Source: an uncultured Pseudomonadota bacterium
GTDB taxonomy: Bacteria; Myxococcota_A; Bradymonadia; Bradymonadales; Bradymonadaceae
Assembly: GCA_913057905.1 (NCBI GenBank)
Contig: CAJXPB010000003.1
Span: 1 to 64,000 of the forward strand
Direction of reading: 5' to 3'
Length of the DNA: 64,000 bases
A program made the position numbers and the translations under genes. This document shows positions 44,719 to 52,463 of this stretch, one piece after another; positions within the stretch are counted from its first letter, which is position 1; each line of letters begins with the position of its first letter. The notes below the pieces were generated by a model. The model searched no databases, was not told where the DNA came from, and saw only the letters and a list, made by a program, of their open reading frames with translations.

Positions 44719-45114
44719 CTATCGGATCATCGCATTTAGCATGGAGATAATCCGCACGAGTAGGGTTCGAGCCCGATCGAAGAACGATTCATCGATTGCG
44801 CCGTAAGCGTGGAGCACATCCAAGATCGCAGCACACTCGCGGGCGCTACCATCCGCGTACCGATAAAAACGTTTTTGGTCATTACCCGCCGATCTACCCG
44901 TTCCCTCGGCAATATTCAGTGTTATCGAACTCGCCGCTGCGAGCATCTGCTTTCTCACGTGACCAATCCCCGTCGGCAAATCCTCGACAGCCTGTTTTGC
45001 GAGGTCTAGAAACTCCCGGCCCGCCTGGTATACGTCCAGCATCTCGTGGTCGATTTTCCGAGCTCCGGCCTCTTTTCGTTGCGTCATCTTGTCCGAACTA
45101 TTCTCGGTGCTCAT
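44719..45114 (-). CDS. four-helix-bundle protein of the 23S rRNA IVS (S23) family
   Basis: A 131-residue all-helical protein; the ATG at 45114 follows GAGGGACTG and is preferred over the in-frame TTG at 45135. Landmarks LDVYQAGREFLDLAKQAVED, IGHVRKQMLAAASSITLNI, AEGTGRSAGNDQKRFYRYAD and GSARECAAILDVLHAYG define the TIGR02436 four-helix family. That family is best known from intervening sequences in 23S rRNA and shares its fold with Avd of diversity-generating retroelements. It is not in an rRNA here but lies between two inverted tandem-repeat arrays. The molecular function is unknown in general. Confidence 0.85.
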   Translation of the reverse strand: MSTENSSDKMTQRKEAGARKIDHEMLDVYQAGREFLDLAKQAVEDLPTGIGHVRKQMLAAASSITLNIAEGTGRSAGNDQKRFYRYADGSARECAAILDVLHAYGAIDESFFDRARTLLVRIISMLNAMIR

Positions 45115-45234
45115 CAGTCCCTCACGCTTGAGCAATGAACCTCTCCCTTTCTCTGTTTTCGCCGACCTGGCCGAATCTGTTGCTCAGAAAACACCCTGAG
45201 TTCAACGTCAAGGCCCCCAATATCTGGACATAAA

Positions 45235-45362
45235 CGTCCAACCTAAACGTGAACGTCCAACCTCAATGTGAACGTGATCGTGCACGTCCAATGTAATCGT
45301 GAACGTCCAACCTCAACGTGAACGTGATCGTGCACGCCCAACGTAAACGTGAACGCGAGACG
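45235..45362. repeat. right tandem-repeat array, 50-bp units, inverted to the left array
   Basis: Starts with ACGTCCAACCTAAACGT (45235-45251), the exact reverse complement of the left-array core at 44592-44608. Two 50-base units follow at 45250-45299 and 45300-45349 (GTGAACGTCCAACCTCAA, GTGAACGTGATCGTGCACG), then a partial third. It ends 31 bases before the tRNA-Leu gene. Confidence 0.85.
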
Positions 45363-45393
45363 CGAAACCGTGCTACCGTATTGTCAAGAGAAT

Positions 45394-45478
45394 GCGGAAG
45401 GTGGGACTCGAACCCACACGGGATATAACTCCCACTAGATCCTTAGTCTAGCGCGTCTGCCAATTCCGCCACTTCCGC
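45394..45478 (-). tRNA. tRNA-Leu, anticodon AAG
   Basis: The minus strand folds as a class II tRNA: acceptor GCGGAAG/CTTCCGC, anticodon stem CTAGA/TCTAG with loop CTAAGGA, a long variable arm and a TTCGAGT T-loop. The discriminator is A, as for Leu. CCA is not encoded. The anticodon is AAG, rare for bacterial tRNA-Leu; A34 would need deamination to inosine to read CUU, CUC and CUA. Confidence 0.92.
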
Positions 45479-45522
45479 GGATGCATCTCTTTTGATTCAG
45501 CGCCATCTGGGCGCGGAGCCGG

Positions 45523-45552
45523 GTTATAAGGCCCCCAATTCCAGTGTGTCAA
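45523..45552 (-). promoter_or_regulatory. sigma-70-type promoter for tRNA-Leu
   Basis: On the minus strand TTGACA (45547-45552) and TATAAC (45523-45528) are separated by 18 bases. A start about 7 bases downstream would give a 38-base leader before the mature tRNA. The GC-rich region after the -10 fits a stringently controlled stable-RNA promoter. Confidence 0.65.
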
Positions 45553-45573
45553 GGTAGGTAACCGGCGGTCGCC

Positions 45574-45990
45574 TCAAAAGTATTCGGCGGCTTCGCGCAG
45601 GATATCGATGTAGCTGACTATGCCGACCAGGCTGCCGTCGCGCGGGTCCACGATGGGGACGGCGCCGACCTTCTGGTCGATCATGATGTCGATGATCTCG
45701 GTGACATCGTCCTCTGGATGTGCGGAGATCACATCGCCGGACATGATGTCGCTGACGGACGTCTCTTCGCGTTCGTTCGACGACGTCAGGTTATCGAACT
45801 GCATCTCCAGGGGCTGAGAATATTCGCGCAGGTCGCGGTCACTGAGGACGCCCACGAGTTCGCCGTGCTCATCGACGACGGGCAGGTGACGAGCGTCGAG
45901 TTCGAACAGCTTATTGATGGCTTCTTGAACCGACCCGGTCGCCACGATGTGCTCCGGGTTGCTCGTCATGATTTCGGCTACATTCAACAC
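45574..45990 (-). CDS. CBS-domain protein
   Basis: A 138-residue protein made of two CBS repeats: IMTSNPEHIVATGSVQEAIN ... ARHLPVVDEHGELVGVLSDR and IMSGDVISAHPEDDVTEIID ... VGAVPIVDPRDGSLVGIVSY. Such stand-alone pairs bind adenosine nucleotides and regulate partners. No fused effector. It is followed after 95 bases by the tRNA-Leu gene on the same strand. Confidence 0.88.
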   Translation of the reverse strand: MLNVAEIMTSNPEHIVATGSVQEAINKLFELDARHLPVVDEHGELVGVLSDRDLREYSQPLEMQFDNLTSSNEREETSVSDIMSGDVISAHPEDDVTEIIDIMIDQKVGAVPIVDPRDGSLVGIVSYIDILREAAEYF

Positions 45991-46091
45991 GATAGATACC
46001 TCCGGGAAATTCTTCGGATAGGGTCAAATGACATCCCGTCCGAAACCTAAGAGTCGACGCCGCCGCTTCAACCACGAACCCGCCGTGCGAC

Positions 46092-47918
46092 CTACTGATA
46101 CATCGCCTCGATCTCGGTTGCGTACTTGTCCTGGACCACCCGACGTTTGATCTTCTGGGTGGGCGTCAGCTCGCCAGTCTCCTGGGTAAAGTCTTGCGGG
46201 AGGACGGTGTACTCCTTGATGGTCTCGACCCGAGCCAGATCGTCATTGACCCTTTCTATCGCTTCGTCGACGTACGCGCTGAACCCCTCGGAGGCGACCA
46301 GTTCTTCGGCGTCGGCCGGCCAGCCTCGCTCCTCGGCCAGACCGGGATAGCGATCCGGGTCCAGCGTCAGAAGGGCGGTCACGTACGAGCGACGGTCTCC
46401 GATCGCCATTGCCTGGCTGATCCCGTCGATGTCGCGCAGGGCGTTCTCGATCTTCGCCGGGGCGATATTTTTGCCGCCGGAGGTGATGATGATCTCCTTT
46501 TTTCGGCCGGTGATGTAGAGGAACCCGTCCTCGTCGAAGTACCCGAGGTCACCGGAGTGCAGCCACCCGTTTTTAAGGGCCTCGTCGGTGGCCTCCTGGT
46601 CCTTGAAGTACCCTTTGAAGACGTTGTCGCCCCGGACGAGGATCTCGCCGCCGGGCTGGTCTTCCAGCAGATCGCCCTCGCCGATGCGCACGTCGATGTC
46701 GGGCAGCGGCAGGCCTACCGAGCCGAGTTTGGTCTTACCCGGCTCGGGCACGTTGAAGCTTGTGGGCCCGGTATCTTCGGACTGGCCGTAGATCTCGTGG
46801 ATGGTGATGTCGCACGACAGGAAGAACTCGAGGACGTCGACACCGATCGGCGCGGCGGCGCTCAAGGCGATCTTTAGCTGATCGAGGCCAAGCTGCGCCT
46901 TCAGTTTCGAAAAGAAGAGACGGTCGGCGATGGCGTATTTCATGCCGAGCCAGCCGCCGACTTCGCCCTCCTCGATGCGGTGATATCCGGCCTCGGTGCC
47001 GACCTGTCGGGCCCATTTGACGATGGCGGCCTTCAGTCCCGTCGCCTCATCGAGTTTGTTCTCGAGCGCCGAGCGGAACTTCTCCCAGATCCGGGGGACC
47101 CCGAAGAACAGCGAGGGCCGAGCCGCGACCAGCGCCTCTTTGACCTCGTAGACGTCGTCGGCGAACCAGACCTCGTAGCCAAAGGTGATCGCCAGATGGA
47201 TCGAAAACATCTGCTCGGCGATGTGCGACAGCGGCAGGTAGCTGACCACGGAGTCGTCTTCGGTCAGATCCCCGACGATCATCTTCGCCTGATCGGCGGT
47301 GAACGCCAGGTTGTCGTGGGTCAGCATCACGCCCTTCGGGTCGCCGGTGGTGCCCGAGGTGTAGATCATCTCGGCGACATCGTCGCGCGAGATGGCCGCC
47401 ACACGTGCGTCGACCTCGTCGAGGTGCGCCTCGCCCTCCTCGAGAAACGCCTCGAAGCCGACGGCCAACGGATCGTCGATGTCGTCGATGCCTCGGATGA
47501 CGACGATGCGTTCCAGGTCCGGGAGTTCGTCGCGTTTCTCGTCGATCTTCGCCCAGTGTTCCTTATTTTCGGCGACGATGACCTTCGATTCGGAGTGGCG
47601 CGCCACATAGGCCAGCTCCTTGGGGGAGTTGGTGTGGTAGATCCCCACGGGCACAAGCCGTGCCATCATGGCCCCGACGTTGGCGATGAGCCATTCCGGG
47701 CAGTTGTACGCCGAGATCGAGATCCGCTGGTTGTCCTCCAGGCCCATGCCGACCAGCGCGCCGGCGAAGGCCTTTGCCTGTCGGCCGTATTCGCCCCAGT
47801 TGCGCGAAACCCACTCGTCGCGGTCTTCCTCGGTTTCGTGGTGCCAGAGGGCTGGATCCCCCGGACGCGATTCGACATGATCCAGAAAACGATCGACAAC
47901 GGTATCCCGACTCAACAT
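46092..47918 (-). CDS. fadD: long-chain acyl-CoA synthetase (AMP-forming)
   Basis: About 608 residues from ATG 47918 (CGGAGG immediately upstream); an upstream extension to 48008 is less likely. AMP-binding motifs: MIYTSGTTGDPKGVMLTH, EIYGQSEDTGPTSFN and GWLHSGDLGYFDEDGFLYIT, followed by GRKKEIIITSGGKNIAP. It activates fatty acids to acyl-CoA via an acyl-adenylate. The sequence is of the FAA1/FadD15-like long-chain class. Confidence 0.88.
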   Translation of the reverse strand: MLSRDTVVDRFLDHVESRPGDPALWHHETEEDRDEWVSRNWGEYGRQAKAFAGALVGMGLEDNQRISISAYNCPEWLIANVGAMMARLVPVGIYHTNSPKELAYVARHSESKVIVAENKEHWAKIDEKRDELPDLERIVVIRGIDDIDDPLAVGFEAFLEEGEAHLDEVDARVAAISRDDVAEMIYTSGTTGDPKGVMLTHDNLAFTADQAKMIVGDLTEDDSVVSYLPLSHIAEQMFSIHLAITFGYEVWFADDVYEVKEALVAARPSLFFGVPRIWEKFRSALENKLDEATGLKAAIVKWARQVGTEAGYHRIEEGEVGGWLGMKYAIADRLFFSKLKAQLGLDQLKIALSAAAPIGVDVLEFFLSCDITIHEIYGQSEDTGPTSFNVPEPGKTKLGSVGLPLPDIDVRIGEGDLLEDQPGGEILVRGDNVFKGYFKDQEATDEALKNGWLHSGDLGYFDEDGFLYITGRKKEIIITSGGKNIAPAKIENALRDIDGISQAMAIGDRRSYVTALLTLDPDRYPGLAEERGWPADAEELVASEGFSAYVDEAIERVNDDLARVETIKEYTVLPQDFTQETGELTPTQKIKRRVVQDKYATEIEAMYQ

Positions 47919-48035
47919 ATCCTCCGATACTCGGGCAACTGCTTGTTGTGACGCACACCCTTGAAGGATACGCCTGCGGCGGGAATTGGCAACCGAAATC
48001 GTGCGCATCCCGGCGTATTTTGAGGGAATCAGGGA

Positions 48036-48728
48036 CTATTCGAGCAACGGAGCGAGCCCATCTTCGTCGATCAGAATCCGGCGCCTTCTGGCCAACACAT
48101 GCTCGCGGCGGGCCTGCTTGGTCATCCGCTCCAGCGGCGCGCCGGATTCCTCTTCGATCCGCCGGTCGATCTCGCGGCGACGCTCGGCGTCGAGGGCCTC
48201 AAAGTACCCTTCGACGAGTTCCTCTTCGATGGCGACGAGTTTCTCGAAGGGATCATCGTCGTCGGAGCCGTCGAGGGCGCGAACCCGGCTCCACGCGTGG
48301 CGGTAGACCTCGCGGATCGCTTCATCGTCGGTCTGGCGGCCCGCTTGCTCGATGCGCTCGAGGGCCGAGTGCACCAGTCCGTCGACGGGTGGTCCGTCTT
48401 CCGACTTCGCGTCTTCCCCGTCGCCTCCCGGCGCGCCGCGCCGCTCGTCGTCGTGCCCGCCCACACCGCGGTTTTGAGCACGCTCGACGTGGGGTTCGAT
48501 CCACTTTCGGCATGCCCAGATGTTGCGGGGAGGATCGTCTTCGGGCATCGCCGTGGCGGCGTCCTGCAGACCGCGACACACATCTCGCGCGTTTGCTCCG
48601 CGCTCTCGCCACTCTTCGAGCAGCCGCAGGTCGCGTCCGCTGAACATGATCGAACGCTGGGTCAGATCGACGAAGAAGACCTGGATCGTATCGAGATACC
48701 CAAGGTCGTTGTCGGGTACGAAACTCAT
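48036..48728 (-). CDS. hypothetical protein coupled to recD2
   Basis: A 230-residue, charged helical protein. The N-terminal part contains SIMFSGRDLRLLEEWRERGA and DVCRGLQDAATAMPEDDPPR, resembling a helix-turn-helix-like module seen in myxobacterial hypothetical proteins; the middle is a Gly/Asp-rich linker. It overlaps recD2 by 4 bases, suggesting a role in DNA handling, but this is inferred from context. Confidence 0.6.
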   Translation of the reverse strand: MSFVPDNDLGYLDTIQVFFVDLTQRSIMFSGRDLRLLEEWRERGANARDVCRGLQDAATAMPEDDPPRNIWACRKWIEPHVERAQNRGVGGHDDERRGAPGGDGEDAKSEDGPPVDGLVHSALERIEQAGRQTDDEAIREVYRHAWSRVRALDGSDDDDPFEKLVAIEEELVEGYFEALDAERRREIDRRIEEESGAPLERMTKQARREHVLARRRRILIDEDGLAPLLE

Positions 48729-50920
48729 CTGAAGTCGTCGCGGAGGCGGCGGGCCAGTCGTGTATAGCGGTTCTTTGCCTGATCATTGTCGACGGCGATC
48801 TGTACGGCCTTCTGTTGGCCGACCAGAATCACGAGTTTTTCGGCGCGGGAGACCGCCGTGTACAGCAGGTTGCGCTGCAGCATGATGTAGTGCTGGGTGA
48901 CAACCGGGATGACGACGGCTGGATACTCGCTGCCCTGGCTCTTGTGAACCGTGATGGCGTAGGCGAGCTCCAGTTCGTCCAACGCGCTGTAGGGGTGCGG
49001 GACACGGCGGCCGCCGTAGTCGACGTGGACGGTCTCGCTGCCTTCGTCGATCCGTTCGATCGTGCCGATGTCGCCGTTGAAAACCTCCAGATCGTAGTTA
49101 TTTCGGGTCTGCATCACCCGATCTCCGACCTTCCACAGCCGACCGGCTCGCTCCAGCTCGGGCGCACCCTGGTTGTAGATCGTCTGAAGTCGCTCGTTGA
49201 GCTGGGTACAGCCGACGAGACCTCGATGCATCGGCGACAGGATCTGGACCTCGCGGACCGAGTCGAATCCGAAGGCCTCGGGGATGCGATCGCTGACGGT
49301 CCGGATCACGGTATCGCGGGCCTGTTCGGGGGAATCGGCCGAGATCGTATAGAAGTCGACGAGCCGGCCGTCGTCGTGGGTCGGCGCCACCGGCATCTCT
49401 CCTTCGTTGATCCGATGGGCATTGCGCACGATCGCCGATTGTTCGGCCTGCCGGAAGATCTCGGTCAGCTTGACCACGGCGATCTGCTGGCTCTCGATGA
49501 GATCCGCCAACACGTCGCCGGGGCCGACGCTGGGCAACTGATCGATGTCGCCGACCAGCACCAGCGATGTACCCGGCTGCAGGGCCCGAACGACGGCGTG
49601 GAAGAGGTACGTATCGAGCATCGAGGCTTCGTCGACGACGAGCATGTCGACATCCAGCGGCTCGTCCTCGTCGCGTTGAAAGCCGTCCTGGCCGCCGTAC
49701 TCCAGCAGACGATGCACGGTCTTGGACTCCCGGCCGGTCGCTTCGCCGAGGCGTTTGGCCGCTCGACCGGTCGGCGCCGCCAGGGCGATGGCCTGCCCGC
49801 GCGATTCTCCGATGTTGCAGATTGCCTGCACGATCGTCGTCTTCCCCGTGCCGGGCCCGCCGGTGATGACGGTCACGGCGTCGGTCCATGCCGTGCGTAC
49901 CGCCTTGCGCTGCGCCTCGGCGAGCTCCAGCCCGAGGTCGCGCTCGGCGTCGCGCAGCTCCGAGTCGAGGGCGGCATCGCCGCCGCCGTCGATCCCCGCC
50001 AGAAGATCACCGCTATCGAAGAGCTTTCGTACGTGACGTGCCGCCCCGGTCTCGGCGCCGAAGGCGGGGGCCCGGTAGACGGCGGTCTCCTCGTCGCCGG
50101 AGCCGGGTTCGAGCTCGACCTTCTCCTGACGGCGAAGTTGTCCCAGGGGCTCGCGCAGCATCTCGCCGGGCACGCCGAGCCGCTCGCTGGTCCTCTCGAC
50201 GAGCTCCGAGAGCGGAAGAAACATGTGGCCTTCGTTGTGGGCCTGACTCAGCTCGTACAGCAGCCCGGCTCGAGCGCGTTCGGGGGCATCGGCGTCGATA
50301 CCCAGACGCCGGGCGATGGCGTCGGCGGTCTTGAAGCCGATGCCGTGGATGTCTTCGGCCAGCCGGTACGGATTTTCGCGAACCACGCTGGGTGCCTCGG
50401 GACCGTACTCGTCCCAGATCTTGACGGCCCGGGCCGTACTCACGCCATGGGATTGCAAAAACACCATGACCGAGCGGATGGTCCGCTGACGGGTCCACGC
50501 GTCCATGATGCGGTCGCCACGAACCTCGCCGATGCCCTCGACCTCTTTGATACGGCTCGGATCGTCGTCGAGGATCTCGAGGGCGTCTTCGCCGAAGTGC
50601 TCGACGATTCGCTCGGCCAACACCTCGCCGATCCCTTCGACGAGCCCGCTGGCCAGGTACTTTTTGATCCCCTCGCGGGTCGACGGGGGCACCGCCCGGA
50701 TCGAATCGACGTCGAACTGGCGGCCGTAGCGGGGATCGTTGGTCCACGAGCCGGTCACTTCGACGGTCTCTCCCGGTTGTGTCGACAGGAGGTTGCCGAC
50801 GATGGTGACCGTCATCGGACGATCCGCGACATCGAGCTCGCAGACGGAAAAACCGCCGTCCTCGCTTTGGAACCGGACCCGGTCCAGGGTTCCCCGCAAT
50901 GTTGTCGTATCTTCGGACAT
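48725..50920 (-). CDS. recD2: RecD2-type SF1B DNA helicase
   Basis: A 731-residue helicase: OB-like N-terminus, tandem helix-hairpin-helix region (about 90-200, EILDDDPSRIKEVEGIGEVR), then the motor with Walker A VITGGPGTGKTTIVQAIC, Walker B MLVVDEASMLDTYL, motif III LVLVGDIDQLPSVGPGDVL and the C-terminal AITVHKSQGSEYPAVVIPV. RecD2 acts alone (no RecBC) as a 5'-3' helicase in DNA repair. Confidence 0.93.
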   Translation of the reverse strand: MSEDTTTLRGTLDRVRFQSEDGGFSVCELDVADRPMTVTIVGNLLSTQPGETVEVTGSWTNDPRYGRQFDVDSIRAVPPSTREGIKKYLASGLVEGIGEVLAERIVEHFGEDALEILDDDPSRIKEVEGIGEVRGDRIMDAWTRQRTIRSVMVFLQSHGVSTARAVKIWDEYGPEAPSVVRENPYRLAEDIHGIGFKTADAIARRLGIDADAPERARAGLLYELSQAHNEGHMFLPLSELVERTSERLGVPGEMLREPLGQLRRQEKVELEPGSGDEETAVYRAPAFGAETGAARHVRKLFDSGDLLAGIDGGGDAALDSELRDAERDLGLELAEAQRKAVRTAWTDAVTVITGGPGTGKTTIVQAICNIGESRGQAIALAAPTGRAAKRLGEATGRESKTVHRLLEYGGQDGFQRDEDEPLDVDMLVVDEASMLDTYLFHAVVRALQPGTSLVLVGDIDQLPSVGPGDVLADLIESQQIAVVKLTEIFRQAEQSAIVRNAHRINEGEMPVAPTHDDGRLVDFYTISADSPEQARDTVIRTVSDRIPEAFGFDSVREVQILSPMHRGLVGCTQLNERLQTIYNQGAPELERAGRLWKVGDRVMQTRNNYDLEVFNGDIGTIERIDEGSETVHVDYGGRRVPHPYSALDELELAYAITVHKSQGSEYPAVVIPVVTQHYIMLQRNLLYTAVSRAEKLVILVGQQKAVQIAVDNDQAKNRYTRLARRLRDDFR

Positions 50921-50933
50921 TATCGCCCCCAGT

Positions 50934-51485
50934 TTAGGCCGCCGGCACCGAGACCTCCAGTGTCGTTCCCTCGCGCCAGCTCGACTCCCAGACGACCTGG
51001 CCGTCGACGGCCTCGACCAGCGAGCGCAACTCGCGCAGATTCAGATCCGCGGGTCCGACCTCGGCGGCATCGAAGGCGGTTCCGTCGTCGCCGACGTGCA
51101 GCATGACATTATCGGTCCCGCTCAGAGTGACCGCGATTGTGTCGGCCCCGTGCTCGGCGAACGCCCCAACCAGCATCTCGGCGGCCTCGACGATCACCTC
51201 CTGCGCGCGGTCCCCGAGCGGCGGATGGCCTCCGAGTCCGACCTCGACTCGACAGCCGGCATTCGATCCGATCTCGAGGCACCGATCCCGAAGGACCCGA
51301 CCCAGCGGTCCCTCGATCCCCTCGCGCTCCCCACCATCCTCGGAACCATCGCGCTGCTGTCGGATCCGACGGGCGCCGGCCAGGGCCTGACGAACCAGCG
51401 GCCGTACCCCGGAGGGGTCCCCGCCGTCGGCCAGTCGGCTGTCGGCCTCGGTCAAGGCGTCGACGATCTCGTCGATCGGTGTCAT
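50934..51485 (-). CDS. stand-alone GHKL-type ATPase domain protein
   Basis: About 183 residues from ATG 51485. The C-terminal half has histidine-kinase-like ATPase features: VIVEAAEMLVGAFAEHGADT as a degenerate N-box, VMLHVGDDGTAFD as the G1 box and SSWREGTTLEVSVPA as the G2 box. There is no phosphoacceptor His or sensor domain. The N-terminal half is helical. It lies 13 bases before recD2 in the same direction. An anti-sigma or regulatory role is possible. Confidence 0.6.
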   Translation of the reverse strand: MTPIDEIVDALTEADSRLADGGDPSGVRPLVRQALAGARRIRQQRDGSEDGGEREGIEGPLGRVLRDRCLEIGSNAGCRVEVGLGGHPPLGDRAQEVIVEAAEMLVGAFAEHGADTIAVTLSGTDNVMLHVGDDGTAFDAAEVGPADLNLRELRSLVEAVDGQVVWESSWREGTTLEVSVPAA

Positions 51486-51611
51486 GTACGTGTCCTCGTT
51501 TCGATATCTCTGTAAATTCCGGCCGCAATGGAATGAACGACCGTTGACGGACGGGTTTGTTGTATAGTTTGAAGAGGAGCCCTGTCGCCCCGGATTATGG
51601 GAGTTTTTGCC

Positions 51612-52460
51612 ATGTTGCCTTTTTACGAAGTCGATGTCTTCGCCGCACGCCCGTTCATGGGAAACCCGCTGGCGGTCGTAATGCACGCCGACGGGCTCGA
51701 TGCCCACCACATGCAGCGGATCGCCCGCTGGCTGAATCTATCGGAGACCGTCTTCGTGCGAAACGCCGACGAAGCGTTGCCGGAGCTGCGCATTTTTGCG
51801 CCGAACCGCGAGATTCCCTTCGCCGGACACCCTCTGATCGGCGCCGGCCGGGTGCTGGTATCGACGGGGATGGTCAATCCAGCCGACGGACAGTTTCGAG
51901 TCCGGTGCGGCCGCGGGCCGATCTGGCTGAATGTGCAGGGCGAACAGGTCCAGGCGATGGTTGCGCCCCCGGAGCGGCGAAACACCCAGTTCGACGCCTC
52001 GGAGGTCCATCATGCGCTGGGACTCGACTCGGACCTCGACGATGAGCCGGGCATCTACGACGCGGGCGCCACCTGGATGGTCGCCCGGGCCGATTCCACC
52101 GACACACTGGAGACCCTTCGTCCGGCACTGGGGGCGATCGACTCGATCAGTGAACGCCTGGGGCTGACCGGGATCACCGTCTACGCCGTCTCCGACGAAG
52201 GCTCCATCCATACCCGAAGTTTTGCGCCGGCCGCGGGCATCCCCGAGGATCCGGTCTGTGGGAGCGGAAATCTGTGCGTCGCCGCCCACGCCGACGATAC
52301 CGGCGTAGCCGATGAGCTCGGCGGCTCATGGACGGCCTATCAGGGCCAGTCGATGGACCGCGACGGCCGCATCCGAATCGACATCAAAGAGGACCATATG
52401 ACCTTCGGCGGCCCGGCGGTCATTCGGCTCGAGGGCAAGATCACGCCGGGCAGCCGGTGA
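51612..52460 (+). CDS. PhzF-family isomerase
   Basis: A 282-residue PhzF-fold protein; the ATG at 51612 follows GGGAG and is preferred over the in-frame ATG at 51597. Markers are YEVDVFAARPFMGNPLAVV, the catalytic Glu in LSETVFV, FAGHPLIGAG and GIPEDPVCGSGN. These diaminopimelate-epimerase-like enzymes catalyse hydrogen shifts; the substrate is unknown and no phenazine genes are nearby. It converges with metH, 3 bases apart. Confidence 0.88.
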   Translation: MLPFYEVDVFAARPFMGNPLAVVMHADGLDAHHMQRIARWLNLSETVFVRNADEALPELRIFAPNREIPFAGHPLIGAGRVLVSTGMVNPADGQFRVRCGRGPIWLNVQGEQVQAMVAPPERRNTQFDASEVHHALGLDSDLDDEPGIYDAGATWMVARADSTDTLETLRPALGAIDSISERLGLTGITVYAVSDEGSIHTRSFAPAAGIPEDPVCGSGNLCVAAHADDTGVADELGGSWTAYQGQSMDRDGRIRIDIKEDHMTFGGPAVIRLEGKITPGSR

Positions 52461-52463
52461 CAG

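Noticed and set aside
44471..45362. Possible CRISPR array
   Set aside because: Units are near-identical throughout with no variable spacers, contain internal 13-bp sub-repeats, and have no cas genes nearby.
48815..51106. 763-codon ORF antisense to recD2
   Set aside because: Shadow frame produced by high GC3 of recD2; the translation has no motifs and recD2 is unmistakable.
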